From: Niallia taxi | GTDB taxonomy: Bacteria > Bacillota > Bacilli > Bacillales > Cytobacillaceae | DNA: 64,000 nt | Assembly (NCBI RefSeq): GCF_004005475.1 | Contig: NZ_RZTZ01000002.1 | Span: forward strand, 806,001-870,000 | Direction of reading: 5' to 3' | In this document: piece after piece, positions 45,792-55,578 of the stretch | Layout: every line of letters starts with the position of its first letter | Numbering within the stretch: the first letter of the stretch is position 1 | Translations under genes and position numbers: made by a program | Notes under the pieces: model-generated | Seen by the model: only the letters and a program-made list of their open reading frames with translations | What the model was told of the DNA's origin: nothing | Databases searched by the model: none

Positions 45792-47750
45792 ATGAAAGCA
45801 TCTGAAGTGAAAGTAAAGGCAGCAACACATCCGTTAGAGCCGTTAACAGCAGAGGAAATTACAAAGGCAGTAGCTATTTTGAAAGAAACAAAAAATTTAA
45901 CTGAGTCTGTACGGTTTGCACAAGTGGTTTTAAATGAACCTGAAAAAGATGTGGTGTTGTCTTTTCAAGAAGGTGATTTGTTTGAAAGGGAAGTTTTCAT
46001 TATTTTACTAGAGCCAGAAATAAATGAAACGTACGAAGCTGTAGTTTCGTTGACAAAGGAGCAAGTAAATTCCTTTGAAAATATACCTGATGTTCGACCA
46101 GGTTTTATTCTTGATGAATTTGAAGCAGTCGAAGAATTAGTGAGAAATGATGCGGATTACCAAGCAGCTCTTATGAAACGGGGTATTACTGATCCAAGCT
46201 TAGTCATGATTGATCCGTGGTCGTCTGGTTACTTTAATATCCCGGAAGATGAAGGGAAGCGTCTTGTTCGTGCATTAGCATGGGTTAGGCCGGCTGAAGG
46301 AGAGAATGGCTATGCTTTTCCGATTACAGGTCTAATTCCTGTCGTTGATGTAAATAAAATGGAGATTATTCGCATCGAAGACTACGGGGTGAAACCAATT
46401 TCGCCAACAGATGGTGCTTATACTCCTGAAGAGGCTAAGAGCTATGCTATTAATACTCGTCAAGACGTAAAAGCATTGGATATCATCCAGCCTGATGGGC
46501 CAAGTTTTGATATTGATGGACACCATATTAAGTGGCAAAAATGGAATATTCGATTTGGATTTACTCCAAGAGAAGGGCTTGTTCTTCATACTGTCGGATA
46601 TGAGGATAAAGGGAAGGTTCGTCCAATACTTTTCCGTGCGGCCTTATCTGAAATGGTGGTACCTTACAGTGATACAAACCCGGCACACAATTGGCAAAAT
46701 GCATTTGATGCAGGGGAATATGGCATTGGTCAGCTCGCCAATTCATTAGAGCTAGGGTGTGACTGTGTCGGCTTTATTAAGTATTTTGATGCAGTGATGT
46801 CAAATAGCAAAGGCGATCCATTTATCGTGAAAAATGCTGTTTGCTTGCATGAAGAGGATTATGGGGTCGCATGGAAGCATACGGATTGGCGAACAAACAG
46901 TGTCGAGGTTAGGCGTTCTCGTCGCTTAGTTCTTTCTTTTTTTGCAACAGTTGCGAATTATGATTACGGATTTTTCTGGTCGTTCTATCCTGATGGAACG
47001 ATTGAGTGTGAAGTCAAATTGACTGGTATTTTAAATGTCGGTGCACTTGATGCTGGCGAAATCCCTAAATATGGAACAGAGGTTGCACCACAAGTGAATG
47101 CACCATATCACCAGCATTTCTTTAATTTTCGAATTGATCCAATTTTGGATGGTGTGAAGAACTCTCTCGTTGAATCGTACACAGTCGCAGAAAAGGAAGG
47201 TCCCAAAAATCCTAATAATAATGCCTTTTATACAATAGCAAATGCCTTTAAAACAGAAACAGAATCAGTCAGTAATATTGATTTGGCTACCCAAAAAACA
47301 TGGAAAATCGTCAATCCGAATTCGAAGAACTACTTGGGTCAGCAAGTTGGTTATAAGCTTGTCACAGGTGAAAATTGTTTCCCGTTCGCAACAGATGAAG
47401 CTAGTGTCATTAAACGGGCAGGCTTTATTAAGAATCATCTTCATGTTACAAAATACGATCGGGACCAAATGTATGCATCTGGAAAATACCCGAATCAATC
47501 AAAGGGTGGAGATAGCTTAGAGCATTATGTTAAGGCTGACCGAAACATTGAGAACGAGGACATTGTTGTCTGGTATACAATGGGACACCACCATATAACG
47601 AGACCAGAGGACTGGCCAGTTATGCCAACAGCGTATCAAAGCTTTCAATTAAAACCAAACGGATTTTTTGACCGTAACCCAGCACTTGATTTACCACGGC
47701 CAAAAGCAAAAGCTTCCTGCAGTACAAATAATGCTTCCACTTGCCATTAA
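45792..47750 (+). CDS. Copper amine oxidase (primary-amine oxidase)
   Basis: Cu(II)/topaquinone enzyme oxidising primary amines to aldehyde, ammonia and hydrogen peroxide. 652 residues, similar in size to Arthrobacter phenylethylamine/histamine oxidases. N2/N3 domains (about 15-215) precede the catalytic beta-sandwich. TPQ precursor Y390 lies in VANYDYGFFW. Copper ligands are in HQHFFNFRIDP and HHITRPEDWPVMP, and the base Asp in AFDAGEYGIG. No signal peptide. ATG 45792 follows GGGAGGA; the preceding GTG/ATG frame overlaps it. First gene of an operon with a His-tailed membrane protein and Amt. Substrate probably tyramine, phenylethylamine or histamine. Confidence 0.93.
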   Translation: MKASEVKVKAATHPLEPLTAEEITKAVAILKETKNLTESVRFAQVVLNEPEKDVVLSFQEGDLFEREVFIILLEPEINETYEAVVSLTKEQVNSFENIPDVRPGFILDEFEAVEELVRNDADYQAALMKRGITDPSLVMIDPWSSGYFNIPEDEGKRLVRALAWVRPAEGENGYAFPITGLIPVVDVNKMEIIRIEDYGVKPISPTDGAYTPEEAKSYAINTRQDVKALDIIQPDGPSFDIDGHHIKWQKWNIRFGFTPREGLVLHTVGYEDKGKVRPILFRAALSEMVVPYSDTNPAHNWQNAFDAGEYGIGQLANSLELGCDCVGFIKYFDAVMSNSKGDPFIVKNAVCLHEEDYGVAWKHTDWRTNSVEVRRSRRLVLSFFATVANYDYGFFWSFYPDGTIECEVKLTGILNVGALDAGEIPKYGTEVAPQVNAPYHQHFFNFRIDPILDGVKNSLVESYTVAEKEGPKNPNNNAFYTIANAFKTETESVSNIDLATQKTWKIVNPNSKNYLGQQVGYKLVTGENCFPFATDEASVIKRAGFIKNHLHVTKYDRDQMYASGKYPNQSKGGDSLEHYVKADRNIENEDIVVWYTMGHHHITRPEDWPVMPTAYQSFQLKPNGFFDRNPALDLPRPKAKASCSTNNASTCH

Positions 47751-47756
47751 CAAAAA

Positions 47757-47784
47757 CGGGAGCTTGGCTTTTAACCAACTCCCG
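47757..47784 (+). terminator. Hairpin after the amine oxidase
   Basis: CGGGAG(C)TTGG pairs with CCAACTCCCG. No T run follows, so it may reduce rather than stop read-through into the downstream genes. Confidence 0.5.
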
Positions 47785-47808
47785 CATTATAACAAATGAG
47801 GTGAAGAC

Positions 47809-48378
47809 ATGTTGCTTATTATTAGCTCGGCATTAATCGTTGCTTACACGATCCTTTTTAGTAGATACACAGCCTCCAAAAAACAACTTGTCAGTGCCTC
47901 TACAGGAAAGTGTATTTCCATGAGCGTAGGGATGGTAAGCAGTACGATGATTGGTCTCATGCTTTCTATGTTAATTCCAGGCGAATTAGCGTATACCACT
48001 ATCTTGTCCATAATCATCAGCAGTGTTTGTAGCTATTTTACAGGAAAGCATTTTGGTATTAATGGAATGATCGAAACATTGTCTGCAAGCTTTATGGGAG
48101 CGATGATGGGAGCTATGCTTGGGGATATGACCCCAGCAAACAGGCAAACCTTTATTATTGTGGCAATGGATATCATCTATTTATTATCGATATTATCCTT
48201 ACTATTTACCATTAATAAAGAGGCTGTTAAACAGGATGAGTTGCAAAAAACAAAATTAACTCCCATTTTTGTAAGTATGATTCTCTCTATTTCCGTACTT
48301 GGCATTGCTGTAATAATGGAAGCAAATGCAAAGGCTGCAGATGATGTTCCCGAAATGAATCATCAGCATCAGCATTAA
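47809..48378 (+). CDS. Membrane protein with His-rich tail
   Basis: 189 residues with about six membrane helices (near 2-20, 38-58, 62-80, 92-110, 115-138, 150-170). Helix four is small-residue rich (SASFMGAMMGAMLGDM). The C-terminus ends DDVPEMNHQHQH, a possible metal-binding tail with Met and three His. GAGGTG precedes ATG. It lies between a copper enzyme and an ammonium channel; copper delivery to the amine oxidase is one possible role but nothing proves it. No family recognised. Confidence 0.7.
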   Translation: MLLIISSALIVAYTILFSRYTASKKQLVSASTGKCISMSVGMVSSTMIGLMLSMLIPGELAYTTILSIIISSVCSYFTGKHFGINGMIETLSASFMGAMMGAMLGDMTPANRQTFIIVAMDIIYLLSILSLLFTINKEAVKQDELQKTKLTPIFVSMILSISVLGIAVIMEANAKAADDVPEMNHQHQH

Positions 48379-48403
48379 ATCTAATTAAATAAAGGGGGAA
48401 TTG

Positions 48404-49750
48404 GTGTTGTCCAAAAAACTATTCATCCTGCTTTTTTTCCTAATTATTCTTGTACCAATTAATACATTAGCAGCAACAACAGAAACGGTAATCGATTCAG
48501 GTGATACAACCTGGATGCTTGTTGCAACAGCGATTGTTATCTTTATGCATGTTCCAGGATTAGCTCTCTTTTATGGAGGACTTGTGAGTGATCGCAATGT
48601 TGTTTCCACAATGATGCACAGCTTTGTTAGCCTGTTAGTTATCACATTAGTGTGGGTGCTATGGGGTTATACGTTAAGCTTCGGAACAGATAATGGCGGA
48701 CTTATCGGTGGCTTGGAATATCTAGGATTTAATGGGGTTGGTGGAGAATCCGCATTTGGCACTTATACGATTCCGCATTATACGTTTGCTATCTTCCAAT
48801 GTGCCTTTGCAGCTATTACCGTTGCGATTATTTCTGGGGGGATTGCTGGGAGGATCTCTTTCCCTGCATGGATTCTCTTCAGTGTTTTATGGATTACCTT
48901 TATTTATGCACCGATGGCTCATTGGGTTTGGGGAGGCGGTTGGTTAGCTCAGCTTGGCGAACTTGACTTTGCTGGAGGCACTGTTGTTCATATCCTATCT
49001 GGTGTCAGTGCTCTTACTGCCGCTATTATCATAGGACCTAGATATGAACATTTGAAGAAGAAAAACAATCCACATAATATCGTACTATTTCTAATTGGTG
49101 CTGCAACATTATGGTTTGGCTGGTTCGGCTTTAATGCAGGCAGTGCACTAGGGGCTAATGAGGTAACGGCACTTGCCTTTGCAAATACCCAAGTCGCGGC
49201 CGCTGCTGGTGGGTTGAGTTGGCTTCTTATTGAATGGAAAGTGCGCAAGCGGCCAACCTTAGTTGGCACAGCCACAGGAGCAATTGCTGGTCTAGTTGGA
49301 ATTACACCAGCAGCAGGGTTTGTAACCGTTCTATCTGCCATCATTATCGGTTTACTTGCTGCACCAGTTAGCTATTATGGAATTAACTTTATTAAAGAAA
49401 AATTCCGATATGACGATACATTAGATGCGTTTGGTGTGCATGGTTTAGCAGGGATTTGGGGATCAATTGCAACAGGGATTTTTGCGACAACAAGTGTAAA
49501 TGCAGCAGGCAATGATGGCTTGCTTTACGGGAATCCTAGCCTGATTCTCCACCAAGTTACAGGTGTGGCAACAGCACTAGTTCTTGGTGTTGTTGGCACA
49601 TTTCTTATCCTAAAAACAGTGAAATTATTCGTGCCTTTACGTGTTACAGCAGAAGAAGAATTAATGGGATTAGACATTAGTCTCCATGAAGAAAGAGCCT
49701 ATAACTCAACTAATGAGTCTATAGACATGAATGACTCACATGTATCATAA
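48404..49750 (+). CDS. amt: Ammonium transporter (Amt/Rh family)
   Basis: About 448 residues: signal-like first helix (FILLFFLIILVPINTLAA), then eleven membrane helices. Family signatures are present: DFAGGTVVHILSGVSALTAA, WFGWFGFNAGSAL, and the pore His in DAFGVHGLAGIWGSIATG. The tail is short. GTG 48404 or TTG 48407 follows AAGGGGGAA. No glnK (PII) gene is adjacent, unlike most amt operons. The upstream amine oxidase releases ammonia, so the pair would recover amine nitrogen. Confidence 0.94.
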   Translation: MLSKKLFILLFFLIILVPINTLAATTETVIDSGDTTWMLVATAIVIFMHVPGLALFYGGLVSDRNVVSTMMHSFVSLLVITLVWVLWGYTLSFGTDNGGLIGGLEYLGFNGVGGESAFGTYTIPHYTFAIFQCAFAAITVAIISGGIAGRISFPAWILFSVLWITFIYAPMAHWVWGGGWLAQLGELDFAGGTVVHILSGVSALTAAIIIGPRYEHLKKKNNPHNIVLFLIGAATLWFGWFGFNAGSALGANEVTALAFANTQVAAAAGGLSWLLIEWKVRKRPTLVGTATGAIAGLVGITPAAGFVTVLSAIIIGLLAAPVSYYGINFIKEKFRYDDTLDAFGVHGLAGIWGSIATGIFATTSVNAAGNDGLLYGNPSLILHQVTGVATALVLGVVGTFLILKTVKLFVPLRVTAEEELMGLDISLHEERAYNSTNESIDMNDSHVS

Positions 49751-49772
49751 ATGATAAAATACAAAATCTTTG

Positions 49773-49800
49773 ACAAGCATCATTTAGACGCTTGTTTTTT
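49773..49800 (+). terminator. Terminator after amt
   Basis: ACAAGC (49773-49778) pairs with GCTTGT (49790-49795), then TTTTTT. Confidence 0.7.
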
Positions 49801-49920
49801 CTTTTTGAAAGACATGTTAGCTTCCAATTTAGGAGTAATTATTAGAAGTACCTGGTAATAAAAAAAACTATCTTTTAAAAGAACATACATAAAAAGACCA
49901 CCTTCAAAGAGAAAATGGCC

Positions 49921-50730
49921 TTATTCCTTTTTTACGTCATAAAGGCCCAATGCTTTCAAAACACGATGATAGGGACATTTTATTGGGATTGTATCATCAT
50001 CACGGAGAAAATATTGCTTCCATTCTTGATTATCTAAATCTCCATAACTATTCAATGCAGGATGAATGTCGATTGAGTCATAATTCCCAAGTCTTTTTCG
50101 AATTTTAGTTTTGATTCGCCCAGCTACTGTAGGTTTTTGATTAAATTCCTGCAGCACCCATCTTGGGGTTATAGCAAGCATCATATTATGTGAATTTCTG
50201 CTTTGCCGATTTATATGTGCAGGTGTGGCACAATACATGAAGTATTGTTCACCAAAAAAGCAAAATTCCCATAAAGAATGGTCAGGATCCTTAGGGATAT
50301 GTTTTGGCCATTCCATGTCATCAAGGCTTGCTAGTTTACCTAGCTGCTCCCAAAAAATCTCTTCATATTGTTCCACACTAATATGCTGCAAGTCTGCAGG
50401 TGTTTCATAAAAGACAATTAGGGAGGTGTATTTTCCAAAGGACCGAGATGCTTCTGTGTAGGCCTTCAGCAGAGCAGCGAAATCAAAGCTGCTTTTATCT
50501 AGTCTGGGATCACCGAGAAATCCGTATCTTAATTCATTTGTGGTAAATCCAATCACCGCAGGTATGCACGGAAAAGGCTTTTCTTTATCTGTCATTTTTA
50601 CTTTAAACGCTTCAAAGGCTTCCTTCTGCCATCCATCAGGACTGTTTTGTTCTAAAGTATCCTTATCAAACAGACTATTAATTATTCTCACCTCACTGTA
50701 TGCACTAATACTGTATTCATTACAAATCAA
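49921..50730 (-). CDS. YqcI/YcgG-family protein
   Basis: About 250-269 residues of the YqcI/YcgG family, which includes haem-binding guanidine/arginine N-oxygenase-like enzymes in other bacteria; the Bacillus members are uncharacterised. Conserved blocks: FPCIPAVIGFTTNELRYGFLGD, SLIVFYETP, DPDHSLWEFCFFGEQYFMYCATPAH, RNSHNMMLAITPRWVLQEFN. The start is uncertain: the frame opens at TTG 50730 without ribosome site, while GAGGTGAG inside it points to a rare start (ATA/ATT) near 50680; no ATG is available there. Confidence 0.8.
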   Translation of the reverse strand: MICNEYSISAYSEVRIINSLFDKDTLEQNSPDGWQKEAFEAFKVKMTDKEKPFPCIPAVIGFTTNELRYGFLGDPRLDKSSFDFAALLKAYTEASRSFGKYTSLIVFYETPADLQHISVEQYEEIFWEQLGKLASLDDMEWPKHIPKDPDHSLWEFCFFGEQYFMYCATPAHINRQSRNSHNMMLAITPRWVLQEFNQKPTVAGRIKTKIRKRLGNYDSIDIHPALNSYGDLDNQEWKQYFLRDDDTIPIKCPYHRVLKALGLYDVKKE

Positions 50731-50894
50731 AAGGGAATATGTCCAAACCTTTTGGCTGAGGAAGAGCTGGAAAAAATTAATGTATAGAAAGGGTTTACAG
50801 ACTTCTTCAAGAATAGATATATAATGTCTATCAATAGATAATTTCTTAAATTAAATTATTTATTGATTGAAAGTTTAAATGTGGAGTGAGGAAC

Positions 50895-51605
50895 TTGAAC
50901 AAGAGGCGGTTAATTTGGACGATAATAATTGTGTCAGTTGCTTTCTTATTTTTATTTAGTGTCTATAAATGGATGAACTCACGCACCTATCAATTAGTTG
51001 GCACGATAGTAAATCATGTAGAAACAAAGGAAAAGCTGGTAGCTTTGACATTTGATGACGGACCGACAGGAAATGTGGATGACCTGCTGCCGCTTTTGGA
51101 CAAATATAATGCCAAGGCAACCTTTTTTCTAATAGGAAGAGAACTGAAAGGGAATTTACCAGCTGCAGAAAAGATAGTAGCCGCAGGGCATCAAATCGGC
51201 AATCATACCTATTCACATAATCGCATGGTTTTTAAATCTCTTAGCTTTATTAAAGAAGAAATAGAAACCACGGATGCGTTAATACGGGAGGCAGGCTTTG
51301 AAGGAGAAATAGACTTTCGTCCGCCTAATGGTAAAAAACTAGTAGGTTTGCCTTATTATTTAAACAAAAATGACAGAGAAACAATTACATGGAATCTTGA
51401 GCCTGACAGTTATTACGAGGAACCAAAAGATAAAGTGAATTATGTTAAGGAAAATATAAGCCCAGGCTCCATTATATTGCTTCACCCAATGTATGATAAG
51501 ACAGGGAATGAATATAAAACGACTGAAGGGATATTATCGGCATTAACAGATATGGGGTACAGGTTCGTAACCATAAATGAGCTGCAAGAAGCAGAAAGTA
51601 GATGA
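50895..51605 (+). CDS. Membrane-anchored polysaccharide deacetylase (NodB domain)
   Basis: About 236 residues: N-terminal membrane anchor (about 5-23), short linker, then CE4 NodB domain facing outside. Motifs: TFDDGP (base and metal Asp), IGNHTYSHN (the two metal His), FRPPNGK and LLHPMYD. Removes acetyl groups from GlcNAc-type sugars, probably in peptidoglycan or wall polymers. TTG 50895 is 8 nt after GGAG; GTG 50886 overlaps that site. No operon partner; substrate inferred from family. Confidence 0.9.
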   Translation: MNKRRLIWTIIIVSVAFLFLFSVYKWMNSRTYQLVGTIVNHVETKEKLVALTFDDGPTGNVDDLLPLLDKYNAKATFFLIGRELKGNLPAAEKIVAAGHQIGNHTYSHNRMVFKSLSFIKEEIETTDALIREAGFEGEIDFRPPNGKKLVGLPYYLNKNDRETITWNLEPDSYYEEPKDKVNYVKENISPGSIILLHPMYDKTGNEYKTTEGILSALTDMGYRFVTINELQEAESR

Positions 51606-51748
51606 AACAAAACCATCCTTTAACTTTATATAGAATTGGATTAATTTACATAGGATATAATCATTGCTATCCGGTTTCATCGCTCATATAATAAATGATA
51701 CACAGTACTAAAGAACTAGTTAATACGGAAATAGAAAGGGTTAATCCT

Positions 51749-53101
51749 ATGGACTTTACTCAGCGCCTTTCTTTTTTGAAGCATCATGAGGGCGAGCTTC
51801 GCCTGCTTATTGATATGATTGAGGAATTTATTGTCTTAAAGGACGGTTCAGGCAAATGGATTTTGGCGAATAAAAAAGTCATTGATACATATTGTTTAGC
51901 TTCTATTTCGTATCAAGGCAAAACAGATCTGGAGCTTGCTGAATTGATTCCAGAATTGGAAGAAAAGTTTATTGATAATTATCAATCAGATGAAGAAGCG
52001 TGGTATTATGGCAGCTCCTTTAAGATGGAAAAATCCTTATTTGATCAACATGGTGTCGAACATACTTGGGAGGTTATAAAGACCCCTGTATTTGATGATG
52101 AGGGAAACAGAAGCCATTTAATTATCGTTTCCCGCAACATAACAGACCGTAAAAAATCAGAGGAATTACTATATCAACGGGAGCGGAAATTTAGAGTGAT
52201 TACTGAAAACATGAAGGATATTATCCTGCTTGTTAACAGTGATGGTTTCATTCAGTATGCCTCGCCATCTTATGAAAAAATATTGGGTATAACCCCTGAA
52301 TTGCTAAAACGAGAAAACATCTTAACTCAAGTTCATCCAAATGATGTAAGTGACATACAAGAGCGGCTTGATAAGGTGTCAATAAGGAAAACACTTGAAC
52401 ATAAATTTGAATTAAGACTAATCGATGCAAATAAACAATATCGATGGTTTGAAGCAAACTGCTCTTGTGTGAAAAAGCAATCCGGTGTTTTAGAGTATAT
52501 CATTTTAGCTGCAAGAGAAATTTCTGAACGGAAACAGTATGAACACCGTCTGGAAAAAATGGCTTACCAAGATTACTTAACAAAAATACCTAATAGACGG
52601 TCTTTAATGGAGAGTCTGCCTAATTTAATAAAGGATGCAGAGGAAAACGAAAAATTGCTAGCAATTGCATACCTTGATCTTGATTTTTTTAAACAAATTA
52701 ATGACACATACGGACATGAAATCGGTGACAGGCTGTTAGCACTTTATGTGAAAAGGATAGAAAATAATTTACGTGAGACAGATAAAATCGCAAGAGTAGG
52801 TGGAGATGAATTTATCATCACGATTGAGGCGCTTAACAGTAAAGAAGAAGCAGTGAAAATCATATCCAGATTATGCGAGAGTCTGAAAGAGCCTTGGAAA
52901 ATAGATGATGAGCATATGTTGCTAACAACCTCTTCAATGGGTGTTTCCTTGTACCCAACAGATGATACAGATATTGAAGCATTATTGAATAAGGCAGATA
53001 TCGCATTGTATGCTGCTAAAAATAACGGCAGAGGGCAATATCAATTTTATTCAAAAGCGACTTGTCATATTAAGAATAGTAATACAAAAACAACTTCTTA
53101 A
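51749..53101 (+). CDS. PAS-PAS-GGDEF diguanylate cyclase
   Basis: 450 residues, cytoplasmic. PAS 1 (about 15-135), PAS 2 with PAC (about 145-270), GGDEF (about 280-440). GGDEF is intact (ARVGGDEF) and the inhibitory RxxD site five residues before it is present (RETD), so it should make c-di-GMP with product feedback. ATG 51749 lies after GAAAGGG; an upstream in-frame ATG (51695) has no ribosome site. A second c-di-GMP gene, at 5.5 kb, has no such RxxD. Confidence 0.88.
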   Translation: MDFTQRLSFLKHHEGELRLLIDMIEEFIVLKDGSGKWILANKKVIDTYCLASISYQGKTDLELAELIPELEEKFIDNYQSDEEAWYYGSSFKMEKSLFDQHGVEHTWEVIKTPVFDDEGNRSHLIIVSRNITDRKKSEELLYQRERKFRVITENMKDIILLVNSDGFIQYASPSYEKILGITPELLKRENILTQVHPNDVSDIQERLDKVSIRKTLEHKFELRLIDANKQYRWFEANCSCVKKQSGVLEYIILAAREISERKQYEHRLEKMAYQDYLTKIPNRRSLMESLPNLIKDAEENEKLLAIAYLDLDFFKQINDTYGHEIGDRLLALYVKRIENNLRETDKIARVGGDEFIITIEALNSKEEAVKIISRLCESLKEPWKIDDEHMLLTTSSMGVSLYPTDDTDIEALLNKADIALYAAKNNGRGQYQFYSKATCHIKNSNTKTTS

Positions 53102-53122
53102 AAACGCTAAGAAGTTGTTTTT
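53091..53122 (+). terminator. Terminator overlapping the stop of the diguanylate cyclase gene
   Basis: CAACTTCTTA (53091-53100) with TAAGAAGTTG (53108-53117), then TTTTT; the stop codon TAA lies at the end of the left arm. Confidence 0.88.
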
Positions 53123-53124
53123 AG

Positions 53125-54017
53125 TTAGAATAATTTGCCTTCAATTGTAATAGAAGCGGCTCCCGCCACCTCAATAATCGGGCTTTGTCCATGTGGCTTA
53201 ACCGTTACATAAACCGTTCCGGGTCTGTTCATTGTTTGCCCTTGAGAAATGGTGAGTGTATGTGTTTTATTTGCTTCAAGGAAGTGTTCTACATATAAAT
53301 AGCCTGCTAAAGCGCCGTTAGCTGAACCTGTCACTGGATCTTCATCAATGCCGATAGCCGGACAAAAATCTCTTGTATATAAATCAAATTCGTCAGCTCC
53401 TTCAAAGGTAAACAAGTGGGTTGTTGCAATCCCATGCTCCTTATTCATGTTGCCTAACCTGACTTTTTTGGGATAGCATTATCTATAGCTGCCCTTGTTT
53501 TCACAGGAATAAGTAAATGCCAAATGCCTGTATTGCTCTTCTTAATAGGAAATCTATCATCAATATCTTCTATATTAATTCCTACTAGTTCTGAAATCGT
53601 TTTTGTATCTAAAGAAATGCTTTCGACTCTTGGGCTTACTTGAGTCATTGAAACAGATTCAAGAATGCCAGCTTTAAGCGACCACTTTACGGGAATGACA
53701 CCTATATTAGAGCTGAAGCAAATGGTATCAGACTTATTAATCCAGTCGTATTTTGTCCCCATCAGCCATGCAGCAGCAATTGTTGCATGCCCACAAAAAT
53801 CTACCTCCTCTGTTGGTGTGAAATATCTTATTTTATAATCTGCAGTATCATCATCTGATTGCAGTAAAAAGGCTGTTTCAGACAGATTTAATTCATTCGC
53901 AATTTTCTGCATCTCACTTTCAGTCAAACTGTCTGCTATTGGTACAACACCTGCAGGATTACCTCCAAACGATTTAGCAGTAAATGCATCGATATGGAAA
54001 ATTGGTAGCGATCTCAT
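53125..54017 (-). pseudogene. PhzF-family isomerase/epimerase, split by a -1 frameshift at A-AAA-AAG
   Basis: Two frames make one PhzF protein. 54017-53454 gives the N-terminal 187 residues (SFGGNPAGVVP; catalytic Glu in LNLSETAFLL; VDFCGHATIAAA), ending KKSG-stop. 53448-53125 gives the C-terminal part (GIDEDPVTGSANGALAGYLY, with the second conserved Asp). The zero frame passes A-AAA-AAG (53469-53463); a -1 slip there gives KK-VRLGN-MNKEHGI and a 297-residue protein of normal PhzF length. Both halves keep their active-site blocks. It may be a recent one-base loss in an A run, a base-calling error, or real frameshifting. Confidence 0.85.
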
Positions 54018-54247
54018 CTCAATATTCTCCTTTATATGTAGTTACTTTCCTCCATCTTATTTTGTTCTAGCAAACAAGTAAATGAATTTGCATTAATAAG
54101 AGTGCATTAAGTCATTTTTCTGAGTGTTTTTTCTTTGGATGCAAAATAGTTATTTATACCTATTAGATGTTTAGGAAGGGATGTATTAAAACTGGAAATC
54201 ATATGGTATTCTTAGTTTGATATAGGATAAAAGTTGGGGTGGGGGAA

Positions 54248-55543
54248 ATGATTTTTACAAAAAAGAGAGAAAAGCAGGGTATAGATGCCCAGTTCACTTT
54301 AAGGGATGTAGAGTTAAACATTGATACACATAGCGAGGTTTATAAACAGGTCCAAATGATTGGTTTAACGCCAGAGGATTTAATCCAAATAAAAAGAATG
54401 CATCCATTTGTGCTGCAGCATATAGATGCAATTGTAGATAGGTTTTATAAAAATCTGGAAAATGAGCCGTCTCTGTTGAGGATTATTAATGATAACAGCT
54501 CGATTGAACGCTTGAAAAAAACTTTACGGACACATATATGTGAAATGTTTGCAGGCGAAGTAAATTCACAGTTTATTGAAAAGCGTATTCGGATTGCCCA
54601 TGTTCATGTAAGGATTGGCTTACAGACTAAATGGTATATGTGTGCTTTTCAGGATTTGCTTTTGTCGCTACTAGCAATAATAGAGGAACACTTTCCTAAT
54701 AAAGAGACACATATTCCGATGATAAGAGCTGTATCAAAAATACTAAATTTAGAACAACAGCTCGTGTTAGAGGCTTATGATGCCGAATCAGCACGGATAA
54801 AGGAAGCAGTGGAAAAGGATAAAAGCCTTATCCGTCACAGTGTTACAGAAGCCTCTCAAAACCTGGCATCCATTTCAGAGGAAACGAATCAATCGTTTCA
54901 GAGTCTTATTACCCAGTCAAATGATATTATTGTATTCGCCAAAAAAGGTGCAGACCTTGCGAGCCTTGCAGAAAGCAAGGCTTTACAAGGAAAAGAACAA
55001 ATTAACAGCCAAGCAGACAATATGATATACATCAATCAAAAGGTAAATGACATTTCAAAGGATGTCCATGCTTTGCTTTCTATCACAAACCAAATGGCTG
55101 AAATCATCAATATTGTCAAAGGAATTGCCGACCAAACGAATCTTCTATCATTGAATGCTGCAATCGAAGCAGCAAAAGCAGGGGAACATGGCTTAGGGTT
55201 TGCCGTTGTTGCCGGCGAGGTGAGGAAGCTTTCCGATGATACGAAAAAATCTGTCGCAAATGTAGCAGCACTAATCCAGAATACAAATGGCCAAACAGAA
55301 AAACTAACTGCTTCCCTAGATAAAATTATGGATGATATTACAAAAGGCAATGAAAATATGCAGGAAACTGCAGAGCACTTCCAGCATATTTTTGATGCGA
55401 TGCGTGAAACAAAAGTGCAAAATAATCGAATAGATGAGGAGCTAGCTTCGTTCCTTCATGTAATAAATGAAATGGGCATTGATTTCAAAGAAGTAGCTGT
55501 ATCTGCGGACAAATTAACCTTGATAGCTAATGATATGGAATAA
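54248..55543 (+). CDS. hemAT: Globin-coupled aerotaxis receptor
   Basis: Soluble haem oxygen sensor controlling chemotaxis through CheA/CheW. 431 residues, close to B. subtilis HemAT (432). N-terminal globin domain (about 10-180) with the proximal His in [15 protein letters not shown] (H120 most likely; H118 is two residues before), then a methyl-accepting signalling coiled coil with the hairpin tip [41 protein letters not shown]. No membrane helix. ATG 54248 follows a GGGGTGGGGG ribosome site. Confidence 0.95.
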   Translation: MIFTKKREKQGIDAQFTLRDVELNIDTHSEVYKQVQMIGLTPEDLIQIKRMHPFVLQHIDAIVDRFYKNLENEPSLLRIINDNSSIERLKKTLRTHICEMFAGEVNSQFIEKRIRIAHVHVRIGLQTKWYMCAFQDLLLSLLAIIEEHFPNKETHIPMIRAVSKILNLEQQLVLEAYDAESARIKEAVEKDKSLIRHSVTEASQNLASISEETNQSFQSLITQSNDIIVFAKKGADLASLAESKALQGKEQINSQADNMIYINQKVNDISKDVHALLSITNQMAEIINIVKGIADQTNLLSLNAAIEAAKAGEHGLGFAVVAGEVRKLSDDTKKSVANVAALIQNTNGQTEKLTASLDKIMDDITKGNENMQETAEHFQHIFDAMRETKVQNNRIDEELASFLHVINEMGIDFKEVAVSADKLTLIANDME

Positions 55544-55544
55544 A

Positions 55545-55578
55545 CAAAAAAAAAGCTGGCAGCGCCAGCTTTTTTTTA
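55545..55578. terminator. Bidirectional terminator
   Basis: AAAAGCTGGC (55551-55560) with GCCAGCTTTT (55564-55573), A run before and T run after; shared by hemAT and yuzA. Confidence 0.92.
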
